Shown piece after piece: positions 1 to 8,638 of a stretch of DNA of 42,094 nucleotides. This stretch comes from Zoogloea sp. (GTDB taxonomy: Bacteria; Pseudomonadota; Gammaproteobacteria; Burkholderiales; Rhodocyclaceae): NCBI RefSeq assembly GCF_017302315.1, contig NZ_JAFLDT010000032.1, positions 1 to 42,094 of the forward strand. The letters run 5' to 3'. Below the pieces are notes generated by a model. That model ran no database searches and had not been told where the DNA came from. It saw only the letters and a list, made by a program, of their open reading frames with translations. How positions within the stretch are numbered: the stretch's first letter is position 1; every line of letters starts with the position of its first letter. Both the position numbers and the translations under genes were made by a program.

Positions 1-17
1 GTGTGCTCTTCCGATCT
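1..17. other. Illumina adapter remnant at contig end
   Basis: The first 17 bases, GTGTGCTCTTCCGATCT, are identical to the 3' end of the standard TruSeq read-2 adapter. The leuS reading frame stays open through them but gives residues (VCSSD) that do not look like LeuS. This is untrimmed adapter and not genome, so the biological sequence starts at about base 18. Confidence 0.93.
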
Positions 18-102
18 CGAGGCGACCATCAAGTTCCTCGAAGGCCGTGCTGCGAAGAAAGTCGTCGTAGTGCCCGGCCGCTTGGTCAATATCGTCGGCT
101 GA
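18..102 (+). CDS. leuS: Leucine--tRNA ligase, C-terminal fragment
   Basis: This is the last part of leucyl-tRNA synthetase, the cytoplasmic enzyme that charges tRNA-Leu. Only about 28 codons remain before the TGA at 100-102. The end reads KKVVVVPGRLVNIVG, which matches the typical LeuS ending (K-K-hydrophobic-V-V-P-G-(R/K)-L-V-N). The gene is cut by the contig end and its first bases are adapter. The leuS-lptE-holA order that follows is usual in beta- and gammaproteobacteria and supports the call. Confidence 0.85.
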
Positions 103-122
103 TCCCACAAAGGAACCCGCTC

Positions 123-326
123 ATGCTTCGCCTTGCCCTTCTCGCTACCGTCGCCCTCCTGTCCGGCTGCGCGTCGCCGGACCGCAACTTCTACGAGGGC
201 ATCCGGCAGGAAAACGCCCGGCGCCAGCACGAACCGGGCCGCGACATCAGCCGTGACGCCCCCCCGCCCGGCTACGACGCCTACGAGAAAGAGCGTCAGC
301 GCCTCAAGGAGGAGGCCCGTCAATGA
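123..326 (+). CDS. Small lipoprotein upstream of lptE
   Basis: This 67-residue protein starts at ATG 123, which has an AGGAAC-like ribosome site about 8 bases upstream. Residues 1-15 form a short hydrophobic signal ending in the lipobox LLSGC, so Cys16 would be lipidated and the protein anchored in a membrane. The mature part is short, charged and proline-containing, probably extended or helical (RQENARRQ, KERQRLKEEARQ). An upstream in-frame start near base 3 would put the signal peptide in the middle and is rejected. The stop overlaps the lptE start by 4 bases (ATGA), so the two are probably translationally coupled. The function is not recognised. Confidence 0.8.
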   Translation: MLRLALLATVALLSGCASPDRNFYEGIRQENARRQHEPGRDISRDAPPPGYDAYEKERQRLKEEARQ

Positions 327-853
327 GCCACCAGCACCAGCCCGGGCGCCGCCGCGCCCTCGCCGCCCTTGGCGCCCTGCCGCTACTTGCCGCCGGCTGT
401 GGCTTCCAGCTCCGCGGGCCGCGCCCCCTGCCCTTCGACACCATCTACCTGGGCATGTACGAGTACTCGGAGCTGGCCGCCGCCATCCGGCGGCAGATCC
501 AGGCCGGCAGCACCACCCGGGTCGTGGCCCGGCAGGAGGACGCCGCGGTCCGCCTGGAGGTTCTCGCCGACGCCAAGGAAAAGTCCATCCTGGCCCTCAA
601 TACCCAGGGCCGGGTGCGCGAGTACCAACTCCGCCAGCGCTTCAGCTTCAGGCTGGTGGACAAGAATGGCCAGGAGGTCATCGCGCCGAACGAGATCCTG
701 CTGCGCCGCGATCTGGCCTTCGATGACTCCCAGGTACTGGCCAAGGAACAGGAAGAGATCCTGCTCTACCGGGACATGCAGGGCGATCTGGTGCAGCAGC
801 TCATGCGCCGCCTGTCATCTGCGCGTATGCCGGACGCCCCGCCCAAGCCGTGA
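323..853 (+). CDS. lptE: LPS-assembly lipoprotein LptE
   Basis: LptE is the outer-membrane lipoprotein that plugs the LptD barrel and helps deliver lipopolysaccharide to the cell surface. The protein has 176 residues, the family's usual size. It has an N-terminal signal with lipobox LLAAGC followed directly by GFQLRG, the signature start of mature LptE. The rest shows the expected alternating strands and a charged C-terminus (YRDMQGDLVQQLMRRL). The start overlaps the small lipoprotein stop (ATGA) and the stop overlaps the holA start (GTGA), which points to one tightly coupled operon from leuS to holA. Confidence 0.93.
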   Translation: MSHQHQPGRRRALAALGALPLLAAGCGFQLRGPRPLPFDTIYLGMYEYSELAAAIRRQIQAGSTTRVVARQEDAAVRLEVLADAKEKSILALNTQGRVREYQLRQRFSFRLVDKNGQEVIAPNEILLRRDLAFDDSQVLAKEQEEILLYRDMQGDLVQQLMRRLSSARMPDAPPKP

Positions 854-1881
854 ACCTGCGTCCCGAGCAGCTCACCAGCCAGCTCGACAAGCCCCTCGGC
901 CCGCTCTACGTCCTTCATGGCAACGAGCCGCTGCTGGTTCTCGAAGCGGGCGACGCCATCCGCGCGGCAGCACGCAAGCAGGGCTATGCCGAACGCGAGG
1001 TGCTCGTCGCCGGCCAGGGCTTTCGCTGGACCGATCTGCAGTCGGCCGCCGGCAACCTGTCCCTGTTCGGGGCCAGCAAATTGGTGGATCTGCGCATCCC
1101 CAACGGCAAACCCGGCCGCGACGGCGGTGAAGCCCTGCAGCGCTACGCCCGTCACCTGGACGAGGGCGTTGTCACCCTGATCACCCTGCCCGAGATGGAC
1201 TGGGCCACGCGCAAGGCCGCATGGTTCGTCGCCTTGAGCGAAGCAGGCGTGGTCGTCGAACTCAACGCCCCCGAGCGCGAACGCCTGCCCGACTGGCTGG
1301 CCCGCCGCCTCGCCGCCCAGCAGCAGAAGGCGTCGCCGGACGCCCTCGCCTTCATCGCCGATCACATCGAAGGCAACCTGCTGGCGGCCCACCAGGAAAT
1401 CCTCAAGCTCGGCCTGCTCCACCCGCCCGGCGAATTGTCCCTGGAGGCCGTGCGCGACGCCGTGCTCAACGTGGCCCGCTACGACGTGGACAAGCTGCGC
1501 AACGCCATGCTGGATGGCGATGCTGCGCGCTGCGCTCGCCTGCTGGAGGGCCTCAAAGGCGAAGGCGAGGCACCACCGCTGGTTCTGTGGGCCGTGGCCA
1601 ACGAGATCCGCACCCTCGCGCGCCTGCGCACGGGTGTTGACGACGGCCAGCCCCTACAGGGCCTGTTCAAGGCCGAACGGGTCTTCGAGGAACGCCGCAA
1701 ACAGGCCGTCCAGCGCGCCCTCCAGCGTCTTACCAGCGCCAGCCTGCGCACCGCGATCTTGCACGCCGCAAGAATTGACCGGATGATCAAGGGTCTGACA
1801 ACGGGTGACGTGTGGGACGAGTTCCTGCAACTGTGCCTGCGCCTCTGCCGCGGCGCGGCGCAGGCCCCGGCGCGGCGCTGA
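850..1881 (+). CDS. holA: DNA polymerase III subunit delta
   Basis: The delta subunit is part of the clamp loader that opens the beta sliding clamp and loads it on DNA during chromosome replication. The 343-residue length fits the family. The N-terminal AAA+-like fold is recognisable (LGPLYVLHGNEPLLVLEAGDAIR), followed by the alpha-helical domain and C-terminal collar region (LWAVANEIRTLARL, ARIDRMIKGL). It starts with GTG at 850, overlapping the lptE stop by 4 bases. The next gene, proA, follows after 30 bases. Confidence 0.93.
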   Translation: MNLRPEQLTSQLDKPLGPLYVLHGNEPLLVLEAGDAIRAAARKQGYAEREVLVAGQGFRWTDLQSAAGNLSLFGASKLVDLRIPNGKPGRDGGEALQRYARHLDEGVVTLITLPEMDWATRKAAWFVALSEAGVVVELNAPERERLPDWLARRLAAQQQKASPDALAFIADHIEGNLLAAHQEILKLGLLHPPGELSLEAVRDAVLNVARYDVDKLRNAMLDGDAARCARLLEGLKGEGEAPPLVLWAVANEIRTLARLRTGVDDGQPLQGLFKAERVFEERRKQAVQRALQRLTSASLRTAILHAARIDRMIKGLTTGDVWDEFLQLCLRLCRGAAQAPARR

Positions 1882-1911
1882 ACGCCGCCCACCGATTCGA
1901 GAGCACACACG

Positions 1912-3189
1912 ATGGACATCAAGACCTACATGCAAGGCGTCGGCCTCCAGGCCCGCACCGCCTCCCGCGCGGTAGCCGCTGCGACCACCGGCGCCAAGAA
2001 CACCGCCCTGCTCGCCATGGCCACCGAGATCCGCGCCCGCAAGGCCGAACTCCTCGCTGCCAACCAGCGCGACCTGGAGGACGCCTGCGCCAACGGCCTC
2101 GAGCCGTCCATGATTGATCGCCTGACCCTGTCCGAAAAGGGCATCGAGGCCATGGCCCAGGGCCTCGAACAGGTCGCCGCCCTGCCCGATCCGGTGGGTG
2201 AGGTCACCGACATGAAACGCCGCCCCTCCGGCATCTCGGTGGGCAAGATGCGCGTACCCCTGGGCGTCATCGGCATCATCTACGAAGCCCGGCCCAACGT
2301 TACCGCCGACGCCGCAGCCCTGTGCCTGAAGTCAGGCAACGCGGCCATCCTGCGCGGCGGCAAGGAGGCCCTGCATTCCAACCAGGCCATCGCCGCCTGC
2401 GTGCGCGCCGGCCTGGCAGCGGCACAGCTGCCCGAGCATGCCATCCAGGTCATCGAGACCACCGACCGCGCCGCCGTGGGCGAGCTCATCACCATGCCCC
2501 AGTTCGTGGACGTGATCGTCCCCCGCGGCGGCAAGGGCCTCATCGAGCGCATTTCCAGCGAGGCCCGGGTACCGGTCATCAAGCACCTGGACGGCAACTG
2601 CCACGTTTACGTGGACGAGTTCGCCGATCCGGCCAAGGCCCTGGCCATTGTCGAAAACTCCAAGACCCAGCGCTACGGCACCTGCAACACCACCGAATCC
2701 CTGCTGGTGGACGCGGCCGTCGCCAAGGCCCAGCTACCTGCCCTCGGCACCATGCTGGCCGACAAGGGCGTCGAGCTGCGGGCCTGCCCGGCCACCCTGG
2801 CCATCCTGCGCGAGGCCGGCGTGGCCGAGAACCGGCTGAAGGTCGCCGTCGAATCCGACTGGACCGAGGAGTTCCTCGCCCCCATCATCGCCATCAAGGT
2901 GGTGTCCGGGCTCGACGAAGCCATTGAGCACATCAACACCTGCTCGTCCCAGCACACCGAATCCATCGTCACCGAAAACTACACCCGGGCCATGCGCTTC
3001 CTGCGCGAGGTGGATTCCGCCTCGGTGATGATCAACGCCTCCACCCGCTTTGCCGACGGCTTCGAGTACGGTCTGGGCGCCGAGATCGGCATTTCCACCG
3101 ACAAGATCCACGCCCGCGGCCCGGTGGGTCTGGAAGGCCTGACCAGCCAGAAGTGGATCGTCTTCGGCGAAGGGCACGTGCGCGCCTGA
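1912..3189 (+). CDS. proA: Gamma-glutamyl phosphate reductase
   Basis: ProA reduces gamma-glutamyl phosphate to glutamate-5-semialdehyde with NADPH, the second step of proline synthesis in the cytoplasm. The protein has 425 residues. It shows [47 protein letters not shown] and the catalytic cysteine (about residue 258) in [13 protein letters not shown]. The end [19 protein letters not shown] is typical of the family. No proB is adjacent, so proline biosynthesis genes are scattered in this genome. The holA-proA pairing is common in betaproteobacteria. Confidence 0.97.
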   Translation: MDIKTYMQGVGLQARTASRAVAAATTGAKNTALLAMATEIRARKAELLAANQRDLEDACANGLEPSMIDRLTLSEKGIEAMAQGLEQVAALPDPVGEVTDMKRRPSGISVGKMRVPLGVIGIIYEARPNVTADAAALCLKSGNAAILRGGKEALHSNQAIAACVRAGLAAAQLPEHAIQVIETTDRAAVGELITMPQFVDVIVPRGGKGLIERISSEARVPVIKHLDGNCHVYVDEFADPAKALAIVENSKTQRYGTCNTTESLLVDAAVAKAQLPALGTMLADKGVELRACPATLAILREAGVAENRLKVAVESDWTEEFLAPIIAIKVVSGLDEAIEHINTCSSQHTESIVTENYTRAMRFLREVDSASVMINASTRFADGFEYGLGAEIGISTDKIHARGPVGLEGLTSQKWIVFGEGHVRA

Positions 3190-3305
3190 GTCCTTCAAAG
3201 TCTCCCCGCCGGGCACGTTCCCGGCTAAGATTCAAACGCCCGTTCGAAATCGCATGCAAAGGCGACGGAACGGGCGTTTGCACATCCACACACAAGGAGA
3301 CAGCC

Positions 3306-3881
3306 ATGAACCGATTCCTGCGCGGCAGCCTGCTCGCCGCCCTTCTCACCACGCAGCCCGCACTCGCCACCGAACTCGCGGGCACCCATATTGACGATCG
3401 CGCCAGCGTGGCCGGCAACGAACTCGTCCTGAACGGGGCAGGCTTGCGCACCCGCTTCATGCTCAAGGTTTACACCATCGGTCTGTACCTGCCCAAACGC
3501 AGCGAGAGCGCTGTCAGCGCCATCACCGGAACCGGTGCAAAGCGCATCCAGATCACCACCCTGCGCGACCTCAGTGCCGAAGACTTCGCCAATGCCCTGA
3601 TTGATGGGGTCCGAAAAAATCATGGTGAGGCGGATCTGGCCAACCTGCAAGGCCGCCTGGATGAGTTCCGCACAACCTTGCTCGGGATACGCGCCGCCCC
3701 CAACGGCACCCAGGTCCGCATCGACTGGCTGCCCGCCAGTGGCACGCGGCTTTCCATCGGGAATGAAACGCGCGGCAAGGACATTCCCGGCGAGGACTTC
3801 TTTCGCGCCCTCCTGCGTATCTGGATTGGCGACAAACCCGTTGATGAAGACTTGAAGAACGCGCTGCTGGGCAAGCGCTGA
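3306..3881 (+). CDS. Chalcone isomerase-like exported protein
   Basis: This 191-residue protein has a cleavable signal peptide (about residues 1-21, ending in ALA before TELAG) and a chalcone-isomerase-like domain. Family features are visible: GAGLRTRFMLKVYTIGLYLP near residue 45, then RDLSAEDFANALIDGVRKN and the C-terminal FFRALLRIWIGDKPVDEDLK. In bacteria this domain is not linked to flavonoids, and most members are periplasmic proteins of unknown role. The start at 3306 is chosen because AAGGAGA lies 7 bases upstream and a signal peptide follows. A longer in-frame reading from 3153 runs into proA and lacks a signal. Confidence 0.85.
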   Translation: MNRFLRGSLLAALLTTQPALATELAGTHIDDRASVAGNELVLNGAGLRTRFMLKVYTIGLYLPKRSESAVSAITGTGAKRIQITTLRDLSAEDFANALIDGVRKNHGEADLANLQGRLDEFRTTLLGIRAAPNGTQVRIDWLPASGTRLSIGNETRGKDIPGEDFFRALLRIWIGDKPVDEDLKNALLGKR

Positions 3882-3922
3882 CGCACTTGCGGCAAGGCTG
3901 GCGGCAGGCGCAGAATTGCCCC

Positions 3923-4480
3923 ATGTATTTGCGCCCTGCCACTGCTTCTCCGGCAATGCCGACCACCGGACTTTCCCTCGTCATGCCCGCTCCATTTGGG
4001 AAACTGGGCATCCGCGTTTCGGACGAGTTTATCCACGACATCGTATTTCTCCCCGCCGAGCATCCGCTCAGCGGGCCGGACCATGCCCTTGCGGAAATAG
4101 CCAGGCGGCAGATCCAGCGCTACCTGACCGATCCCGATGCCCCCTTCGATTTGCCGCTTGCCTTGCGGGGCACCCGATTTCGCCGTCGCATCTGGGCCGC
4201 CATCGGCCTTATTCCCCGTGGACGCACCCTCACCTACGGGGAGCTTGCAAGAAATGTGGAAAGCGCTCCCCGTGCAGTCGGCCAGGCCTGTGGCGACAAT
4301 CCGTTTCCATTGGTCATTCCCTGCCATCGAGTCGTTGCCCGGCACGGCCCCGGCGGTTTCGCCCACGAAAGGGGCGGCCACCTGCTCAGCGCAAAGCACT
4401 GGCTATTGCAGCATGAAGACGCCCACCCCTCGGGCAATCAAGCGCCTCTGCCAGGACTCTTTCAAGTTCACGACCACTGA
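3923..4480 (+). CDS. ogt: Methylated-DNA--protein-cysteine methyltransferase
   Basis: This is an alkyltransferase of the MGMT/Ogt family, which removes alkyl groups from O6-alkylguanine in DNA and is consumed by the reaction. The protein has 185 residues from this start. The C-terminal active-site segment holds PCHRVV with the acceptor cysteine at about residue 134, preceded by the winged-helix region (TLTYGELAR, ACGDNPFPLV). PAPFGKLGI near residue 22 is the usual N-terminal strand. The start is uncertain: TTG 3887, ATG 3923 and ATG 3956 are in frame and none has a strong ribosome site. The symbol ogt is given by family resemblance only. The gene probably stands alone. Confidence 0.87.
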   Translation: MYLRPATASPAMPTTGLSLVMPAPFGKLGIRVSDEFIHDIVFLPAEHPLSGPDHALAEIARRQIQRYLTDPDAPFDLPLALRGTRFRRRIWAAIGLIPRGRTLTYGELARNVESAPRAVGQACGDNPFPLVIPCHRVVARHGPGGFAHERGGHLLSAKHWLLQHEDAHPSGNQAPLPGLFQVHDH

Positions 4481-4528
4481 GAGCAATGCACCCGATTGCG
4501 GCCTATTCCCCCTCCTGCCACTACTGCC

Positions 4529-5020
4529 ATGTCACGCCCAGACCAGACTGCACCTGAAACCCAGGCCACCCGTTTCCTCCGTCAGCATCACACGGCCTTT
4601 TCCACGCATCTATACGCCTATGAAGAGCACGGCGGCACCAAGGTCTCGGCCCGGGAATTGAATGTCCCGGAGCACGCCGTGGTGAAAACCCTGGTGATGG
4701 AGGACGAATCCCGCCAAGCCTTGATCATATTGATGCACGGCGACAGAAAGGTATCAACCAAGGAACTCGCCAGGCAGATCGGACGCAAGCACATCAGCCC
4801 CTGCGATCCCGCCACAGCCCAGCGCCACACCGGATATCAGGTCGGCGGAACATCGCCCTTCGGGACACGCAAGGCTCTCCCCGTATTCATGGAAAAGAGC
4901 ATCCTCGATCTGCCACTCATTTACATCAATGGCGGAAAACGAGGATTTCTTGTCGGGGTTCACCCTCATGACATCCTCCAGAACCTTAAGCCAGGCCTGG
5001 TGACGGTAGCCCTGGAATGA
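4529..5020 (+). CDS. ybaK: Cys-tRNA(Pro)/Cys-tRNA deacylase YbaK
   Basis: This is an aminoacyl-tRNA editing protein of the YbaK/EbsC family, which hydrolyses mischarged Cys-tRNA(Pro) in trans. The 163-residue product has the family marks: an N-terminal helix before YAYEEHGG, the lysine-containing AVVKTLVMED, a KVSTKELARQIG segment and the GGTSPFGTRKALPVFME active-site loop. ATG 4529 is preferred over the in-frame start at 4496, which adds an uncharacteristic proline-rich extension. It lies 48 bases after the alkyltransferase gene on the same strand and may share its transcript. Confidence 0.92.
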   Translation: MSRPDQTAPETQATRFLRQHHTAFSTHLYAYEEHGGTKVSARELNVPEHAVVKTLVMEDESRQALIILMHGDRKVSTKELARQIGRKHISPCDPATAQRHTGYQVGGTSPFGTRKALPVFMEKSILDLPLIYINGGKRGFLVGVHPHDILQNLKPGLVTVALE

Positions 5021-5161
5021 ATTGGAACAAAAAACACTTTCCAAATCTTCGGTCTATAGTGGCAGAATAAATGGCGAAATTAAGGCCGAACCAATCCGGC
5101 CGATTTCACGGCATGACCAACACAATCTCTGCCGCCACTACACACCCAAGGAAACAGCGCC

Positions 5162-5542
5162 ATGGAACTCTCCACCCTATCCCTCTCCGAATTGCGGAAA
5201 CTTCAATCCAAGGTCGAAACTGAAATCCGCCGTCGCTCGGACACGGCCAAGAAGGATTTGCTGAAGCGGATGCAGAAGCTCGCTGCCGAGCACGGCATGA
5301 GCCTCAATGAAGTGATTGGACAGGAAACTGCCGAAAAGCCCGCTTCCGCTCCGCGCAAGATTGCAGTCAAGCCCGCCGCAAAAAAGGCGGCCAAACCGGC
5401 TTCGGTGATCAAGTTCCGTCACCCGGAAAACACCGCCATCGGCTGGACCGGCCACGGCCGCAAACCCCAATGGGTCATTGACTGGCTGGCTGCCGGCAAG
5501 CCCCTGGACGCACTGCGTGCCGACGCTGCCACCGCAGCCTGA
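5162..5542 (+). CDS. H-NS family nucleoid-associated protein
   Basis: This is a 126-residue H-NS-like DNA-binding protein. Residues 1-50 form the oligomerising coiled coil (LSLSELRKLQSKVETEIRRR). A lysine/alanine linker follows (KPAAKKAAKPA), then the C-terminal DNA-binding motif KFRHPENTAIGWTGHGRKPQWV, matching the betaproteobacterial consensus (R-H-P-E-N, W-(T/S)-G-(R/H)-G-(R/K)-(K/R)-P). Such proteins bind AT-rich DNA and silence foreign genes, which is relevant to the integrated element downstream. An AAGGAAACAGCGCC ribosome site precedes ATG 5162. Upstream, TATAGT at 5055-5060 could be a -10 box, but no convincing -35 accompanies it. Confidence 0.92.
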   Translation: MELSTLSLSELRKLQSKVETEIRRRSDTAKKDLLKRMQKLAAEHGMSLNEVIGQETAEKPASAPRKIAVKPAAKKAAKPASVIKFRHPENTAIGWTGHGRKPQWVIDWLAAGKPLDALRADAATAA

Positions 5543-5568
5543 GAACGCGCCGCTGCAGGCCTGCCGAT

Positions 5569-5964
5569 TCAGCGAGGCAGACCTGCAGTGGGTGCATGTT
5601 CGGGTGGCTCGGCACCATCTCGCCCCCGCTCAATGAATACACCCACCCGCCGGACGTCCTTCATCACACCGATCTTGGCAATGGCGAGCTTCACCCAGGG
5701 CGCGCGAAATTCTTCAAAGAGCAATCTGACGATGAATTCGCCGAGCGTTTCAATCAAATTGAACTGACGCTTACCCAGCTCTTCCCGAATGCGCTCAATG
5801 ACCTTCGCATAGTCAATCGTATCCGCTATATCGTCATGTTCGGCAGCCGCATCGGGCACACCAAAGGTCAGATTCAACTCCAGCGTCTGCTCGGTGACCC
5901 GCTCCCGCGGATATATGCCCACTCGGGACTTGACCCGCAGTGCTTCGATAAAAATGAAATCCAT
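5569..5964 (-). CDS. folB: Dihydroneopterin aldolase
   Basis: FolB converts 7,8-dihydroneopterin to 6-hydroxymethyl-dihydropterin and glycolaldehyde in folate synthesis. The 131-residue product begins MDFIFIEALRVKSRVGIYPRER, containing the family's glycine before a strand and the basic pair after it. DTIDYAKVIERI and FNLIETLGEFI are the other conserved stretches (substrate-binding glutamate in LIETL). The C-terminal 15 residues (GAEPPEHAPTAGLPR) form a tail beyond the usual end. It is divergent from plsY with 52 bases between starts, the arrangement typical of this order (folB next to plsY and tsaD). Confidence 0.92.
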   Translation of the reverse strand: MDFIFIEALRVKSRVGIYPRERVTEQTLELNLTFGVPDAAAEHDDIADTIDYAKVIERIREELGKRQFNLIETLGEFIVRLLFEEFRAPWVKLAIAKIGVMKDVRRVGVFIERGRDGAEPPEHAPTAGLPR

Positions 5965-6016
5965 CGTCCGTCCCGGCTAAAATCGTGCCCATTCTAGCTC
6001 GCGCCACCGTAAAAGC

Positions 6017-6628
6017 ATGCAACTCGCGCTCCTGCTCGCCGCCGCCTATCTGATCGGCTCCATTCCCTTTGCCGTCGTCGTCAGCCGGCTCTTCGGCATG
6101 GCAGATCCACGCACTTACGGCTCAGGCAACCCCGGCGCCACCAATGTACTGCGCAGCGGCAACAAACTTGCCGCCATCCTCACCCTCGTTGGCGACGGCC
6201 TCAAAGGCTGGCTGGCCGTCTTCCTCGCAGAGCAGATTGCCCCCACGGCAGGCCTCGGCCAGATTGCCGTTCCCGCCGCTGCCCTGGCAGCCTTTCTTGG
6301 CCATTTATTTCCAGTGTTCCTCGGCTTTCGTGGCGGCAAGGGCGTTGCGACCGCAGCAGGCGTTCTCTTCGGCGCCAGTGGGTGGCTCGGGCTCGCGACG
6401 ATGGGCGTCTGGCTCGGCATCGCGTTCGCAACCCGCTACTCATCCCTTGCTGCCCTGTGCGCGGCCCTGGCCGCCCCCGGCATGGCCTTCCTGCTCGGGC
6501 TCGCTCCGTACTGGGTGCTGTCATCCAGCATCATGTCGCTGCTGCTGATCTGGCGCCACAAGGACAACATCAAGCGCCTGCTTGCCGGCCAGGAGAGCCG
6601 GATCGGCGGCAAGAAAACGGGAGCCTGA
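6017..6628 (+). CDS. plsY: Glycerol-3-phosphate acyltransferase PlsY
   Basis: PlsY is an inner-membrane enzyme that transfers an acyl group from acyl-phosphate to glycerol-3-phosphate, the first step of phospholipid synthesis. The 203-residue protein is hydrophobic with about five membrane segments. The three conserved loops are visible: GSIPFAVVVSRLFG near the N-terminus, YGSGNPGATNVLR (phosphate loop), and FRGGKGVATAAG. It is flanked by folB (divergent) and tsaD (convergent, 9 bases away). Confidence 0.96.
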   Translation: MQLALLLAAAYLIGSIPFAVVVSRLFGMADPRTYGSGNPGATNVLRSGNKLAAILTLVGDGLKGWLAVFLAEQIAPTAGLGQIAVPAAALAAFLGHLFPVFLGFRGGKGVATAAGVLFGASGWLGLATMGVWLGIAFATRYSSLAALCAALAAPGMAFLLGLAPYWVLSSSIMSLLLIWRHKDNIKRLLAGQESRIGGKKTGA

Positions 6629-6637
6629 GCGGGCCTT

Positions 6638-7675
6638 TCAGACGGCAGGCGGTCGAGGCGCTGCGATGTCCATCAGGCTCCAGCGCGGCCGCACCGCAAA
6701 CTTGCCGCCCCCCTCTCCGCCCCGCTCGCCCGCCATGAAACGCAGGGCACCGGCAAACGCAATCATGGCGCCATTGTCGGTGCAGAGTTCCATCTCGGGG
6801 TAGAAGACCTTTGCCCTGCGCCGAGCGGCCGCCTCATCAAGGGCTGCACGGAGTGCCAGATTGGCCCCCACCCCACCGGCCACCACCAACTGCCGACGGC
6901 CGGTGTGCCGGAGCGCTGCCATGGATTTGGCCACCAGCACCTCCACCGCAGCCGCCTGGAACTCGGCGGCCAGATCGGCCTTGTCCGCCTCGCTGAAGCC
7001 TTCCGCGCCGGCCGTCGTCAGCACGGCCGTCTTGAGCCCGCTGAAACTGAAGTCAAAGTCCTTGCTATGCAGCATCGGCCGCGGCAATTTGAAGCGCCCG
7101 GGCGTGCCGCTCAGCGCGAGCCGGGCGAGGGCCGGGCCGCCGGGATAGGGCAGGCCGATCAACTTGGCGGTCTTGTCGAAGGCCTCGCCGGCCGCGTCAT
7201 CCACGGTCTCGCCGAGCAGGGCGTAATCGCCAACCCCGGCAACATGCATCAACTGGGTATGCCCACCCGAGACCAGCAGGGCCACGAAAGGGAATGTCGG
7301 CGGGGTCGCCGACAGCAGCGGCGACAGCAGATGCCCTTCCAGATGATGCACCGGCAGGGCGGGCACCCCCAGGGCCACGCCAAGCGCCTCGGCCACGCTC
7401 GAGCCGACAAGAAGGGCGCCCGCCAAACCAGGGCCCGCCGTATAGGCGATGCCCTCGATATCGGTCACGGCCAGCCCGGTGGCCTCCAGCACCTCTGCCA
7501 GCAGCAAGGGCAGACGGCGGATGTGGTCACGGGAGGCCAACTCGGGCACTACCCCCCCGTAGGCTGCATGGAGGTCGATCTGGGAATGCAGGCGATGCCC
7601 GAGCAGGCCCCGCTCCGTATCGTAGATGGCGACCCCCGTCTCATCACAGGAGGATTCAATACCCAGAACGCGCAT
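6638..7675 (-). CDS. tsaD: tRNA threonylcarbamoyladenosine transferase TsaD
   Basis: TsaD transfers the threonylcarbamoyl group to A37 of tRNAs that read ANN codons, with TsaB and TsaE. The 345-residue protein starts [16 protein letters not shown] and has the metal-binding HLEGH (His111, His115), GGHTQL, and the ASKHA nucleotide-binding segments AGGVGAN and [11 protein letters not shown]. It reads away from rpsU. The two starts are about 130 bases apart, so the short gap holds divergent promoters. This tsaD/rpsU divergence is common in betaproteobacteria. Confidence 0.97.
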   Translation of the reverse strand: MRVLGIESSCDETGVAIYDTERGLLGHRLHSQIDLHAAYGGVVPELASRDHIRRLPLLLAEVLEATGLAVTDIEGIAYTAGPGLAGALLVGSSVAEALGVALGVPALPVHHLEGHLLSPLLSATPPTFPFVALLVSGGHTQLMHVAGVGDYALLGETVDDAAGEAFDKTAKLIGLPYPGGPALARLALSGTPGRFKLPRPMLHSKDFDFSFSGLKTAVLTTAGAEGFSEADKADLAAEFQAAAVEVLVAKSMAALRHTGRRQLVVAGGVGANLALRAALDEAAARRRAKVFYPEMELCTDNGAMIAFAGALRFMAGERGGEGGGKFAVRPRWSLMDIAAPRPPAV

Positions 7676-7736
7676 GGCACTTCCGCAGAAAAATCAGCAT
7701 TTTACCTTGATGCTGCCAACAAAGCGAAAAGTGGAC

Positions 7737-7765
7737 TTGGTAGACCCGGGCGACTTGGTTATACT
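7737..7765 (+). promoter_or_regulatory. Predicted sigma-70 promoter of rpsU
   Basis: TTGGTA (7737-7742) and TATACT (7760-7765) are separated by 17 bases, 4/6 and 5/6 matches to the sigma-70 consensus. The -10 box lies 40 bases before the rpsU start. Expression has not been shown; this is a sequence match only. Confidence 0.6.
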
Positions 7766-7805
7766 CATCGTTTTTCCGTCCAAAGAATTTTCGAGGAAGC
7801 ACGCA

Positions 7806-8018
7806 ATGCCGGGTATTCGCGTCAAAGAAAACGAGCCGTTTGAAGTTGCCATCCGCCGCTTCAAGCGCACCATTGAAAAAGTGGGCCTGCTGCCTGAGCT
7901 TCGCTCCCGCGAGTTCTACGAGAAGCCCACTGCCGAGCGCAAGCGCAAGCTCGCCGCCGCAGTGAAGCGCCATCACAAGCGCCTGCGCAGCCAGACCCTG
8001 CCCCCGAAGATGTACTAA
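7806..8018 (+). CDS. rpsU: 30S ribosomal protein S21
   Basis: S21 is a small, very basic protein of the 30S ribosomal subunit needed for efficient initiation. The 70-residue product begins [20 protein letters not shown] and ends [13 protein letters not shown], near identical to family consensus. ATG 7806 is preceded by GAGGAAGC. A longer in-frame reading from 7626 overlaps tsaD and lacks coding sense. It is the first gene of the classical macromolecular synthesis cluster, here followed by a terminator and then yqeY-dnaG-rpoD. Confidence 0.98.
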   Translation: MPGIRVKENEPFEVAIRRFKRTIEKVGLLPELRSREFYEKPTAERKRKLAAAVKRHHKRLRSQTLPPKMY

Positions 8019-8045
8019 GCGACACCCCAGTACACGCTTCCCGAC

Positions 8046-8096
8046 CGCCACGCGATACGCGCTATTTCTGCGCGAGCGCGTGGCGTTTGTGCTTTT
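8046..8096 (+). terminator. Rho-independent terminator after rpsU
   Basis: Stem CGCCACGCG (8046-8054) pairs with CGCGTGGCG (8077-8085), with a further CGCGC/GCGCG-type inner stem and a T-rich tail TTTGTGCTTTT. It lies between rpsU and yqeY, so most rpsU transcripts probably stop here and only a fraction reads into yqeY-dnaG-rpoD. This parallels the known terminator between rpsU and dnaG in E. coli. Confidence 0.8.
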
Positions 8097-8151
8097 CCGT
8101 CGCGCCCTGCAAGCCCGACGACGCCAACCCCATCGCCAAGGAACTCCGTCC

Positions 8152-8598
8152 ATGTCACTCAAGGTTCAAATCTCCGACGACATGAAGGCTGCCATGCGCG
8201 CCAAGGACAGCGCACGCCTGTCCGCCCTGCGCCTGCTGCTGGCAGCCATCAAACAGCGCGAGGTGGATGACCGGATCGAACTGGACGACGCCGCGGTCGT
8301 CGCCGTGGTAGACAAGATGCTCAAGCAACGCCGGGACTCCGTCGCCCAGTACGAGGCCGCCCAGCGCTTCGACCTGGCCAGTGCCGAGCGCTTTGAGATC
8401 GATGTACTGACCGCTTACAAGCCCGCCGGCCTGAGCACCGAACAGATCACCACCATCATCGACGCGGCTGCCACCGCCACGGGCGCCAGCACCCCGGCCG
8501 ACATGGGCAAGCTGATGGCGGCAATCAAGCCCCAGCTCGCCGGCAAGGCCGACATGGCCGAGGTTTCCAGACTGGTCAAATCACGGCTCGGCAACTAG
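8152..8598 (+). CDS. yqeY: GatB/YqeY domain protein
   Basis: This 148-residue protein consists of the YqeY domain alone, related to the tail domain of GatB (tRNA-dependent amidotransferase). Conserved stretches include LKVQISDDMKAAMRAKD, RLSALRLLLAAIKQREVD, QRRDSVAQYEAA and the C-terminal GADMGKLMAA-like segment (PADMGKLMAAIKPQLAGKAD). The function is unproven, and a role near tRNA is only inferred from the GatB similarity. ATG 8152 follows AAGGAACTCCGTCC. It lies between rpsU and dnaG, its normal place in many betaproteobacteria, and is probably co-transcribed with dnaG, 40 bases on. Confidence 0.93.
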   Translation: MSLKVQISDDMKAAMRAKDSARLSALRLLLAAIKQREVDDRIELDDAAVVAVVDKMLKQRRDSVAQYEAAQRFDLASAERFEIDVLTAYKPAGLSTEQITTIIDAAATATGASTPADMGKLMAAIKPQLAGKADMAEVSRLVKSRLGN

Positions 8599-8638
8599 GA
8601 TTCATGGGGATGGCGCCCCGGCGCGCCGCCCGGACATC

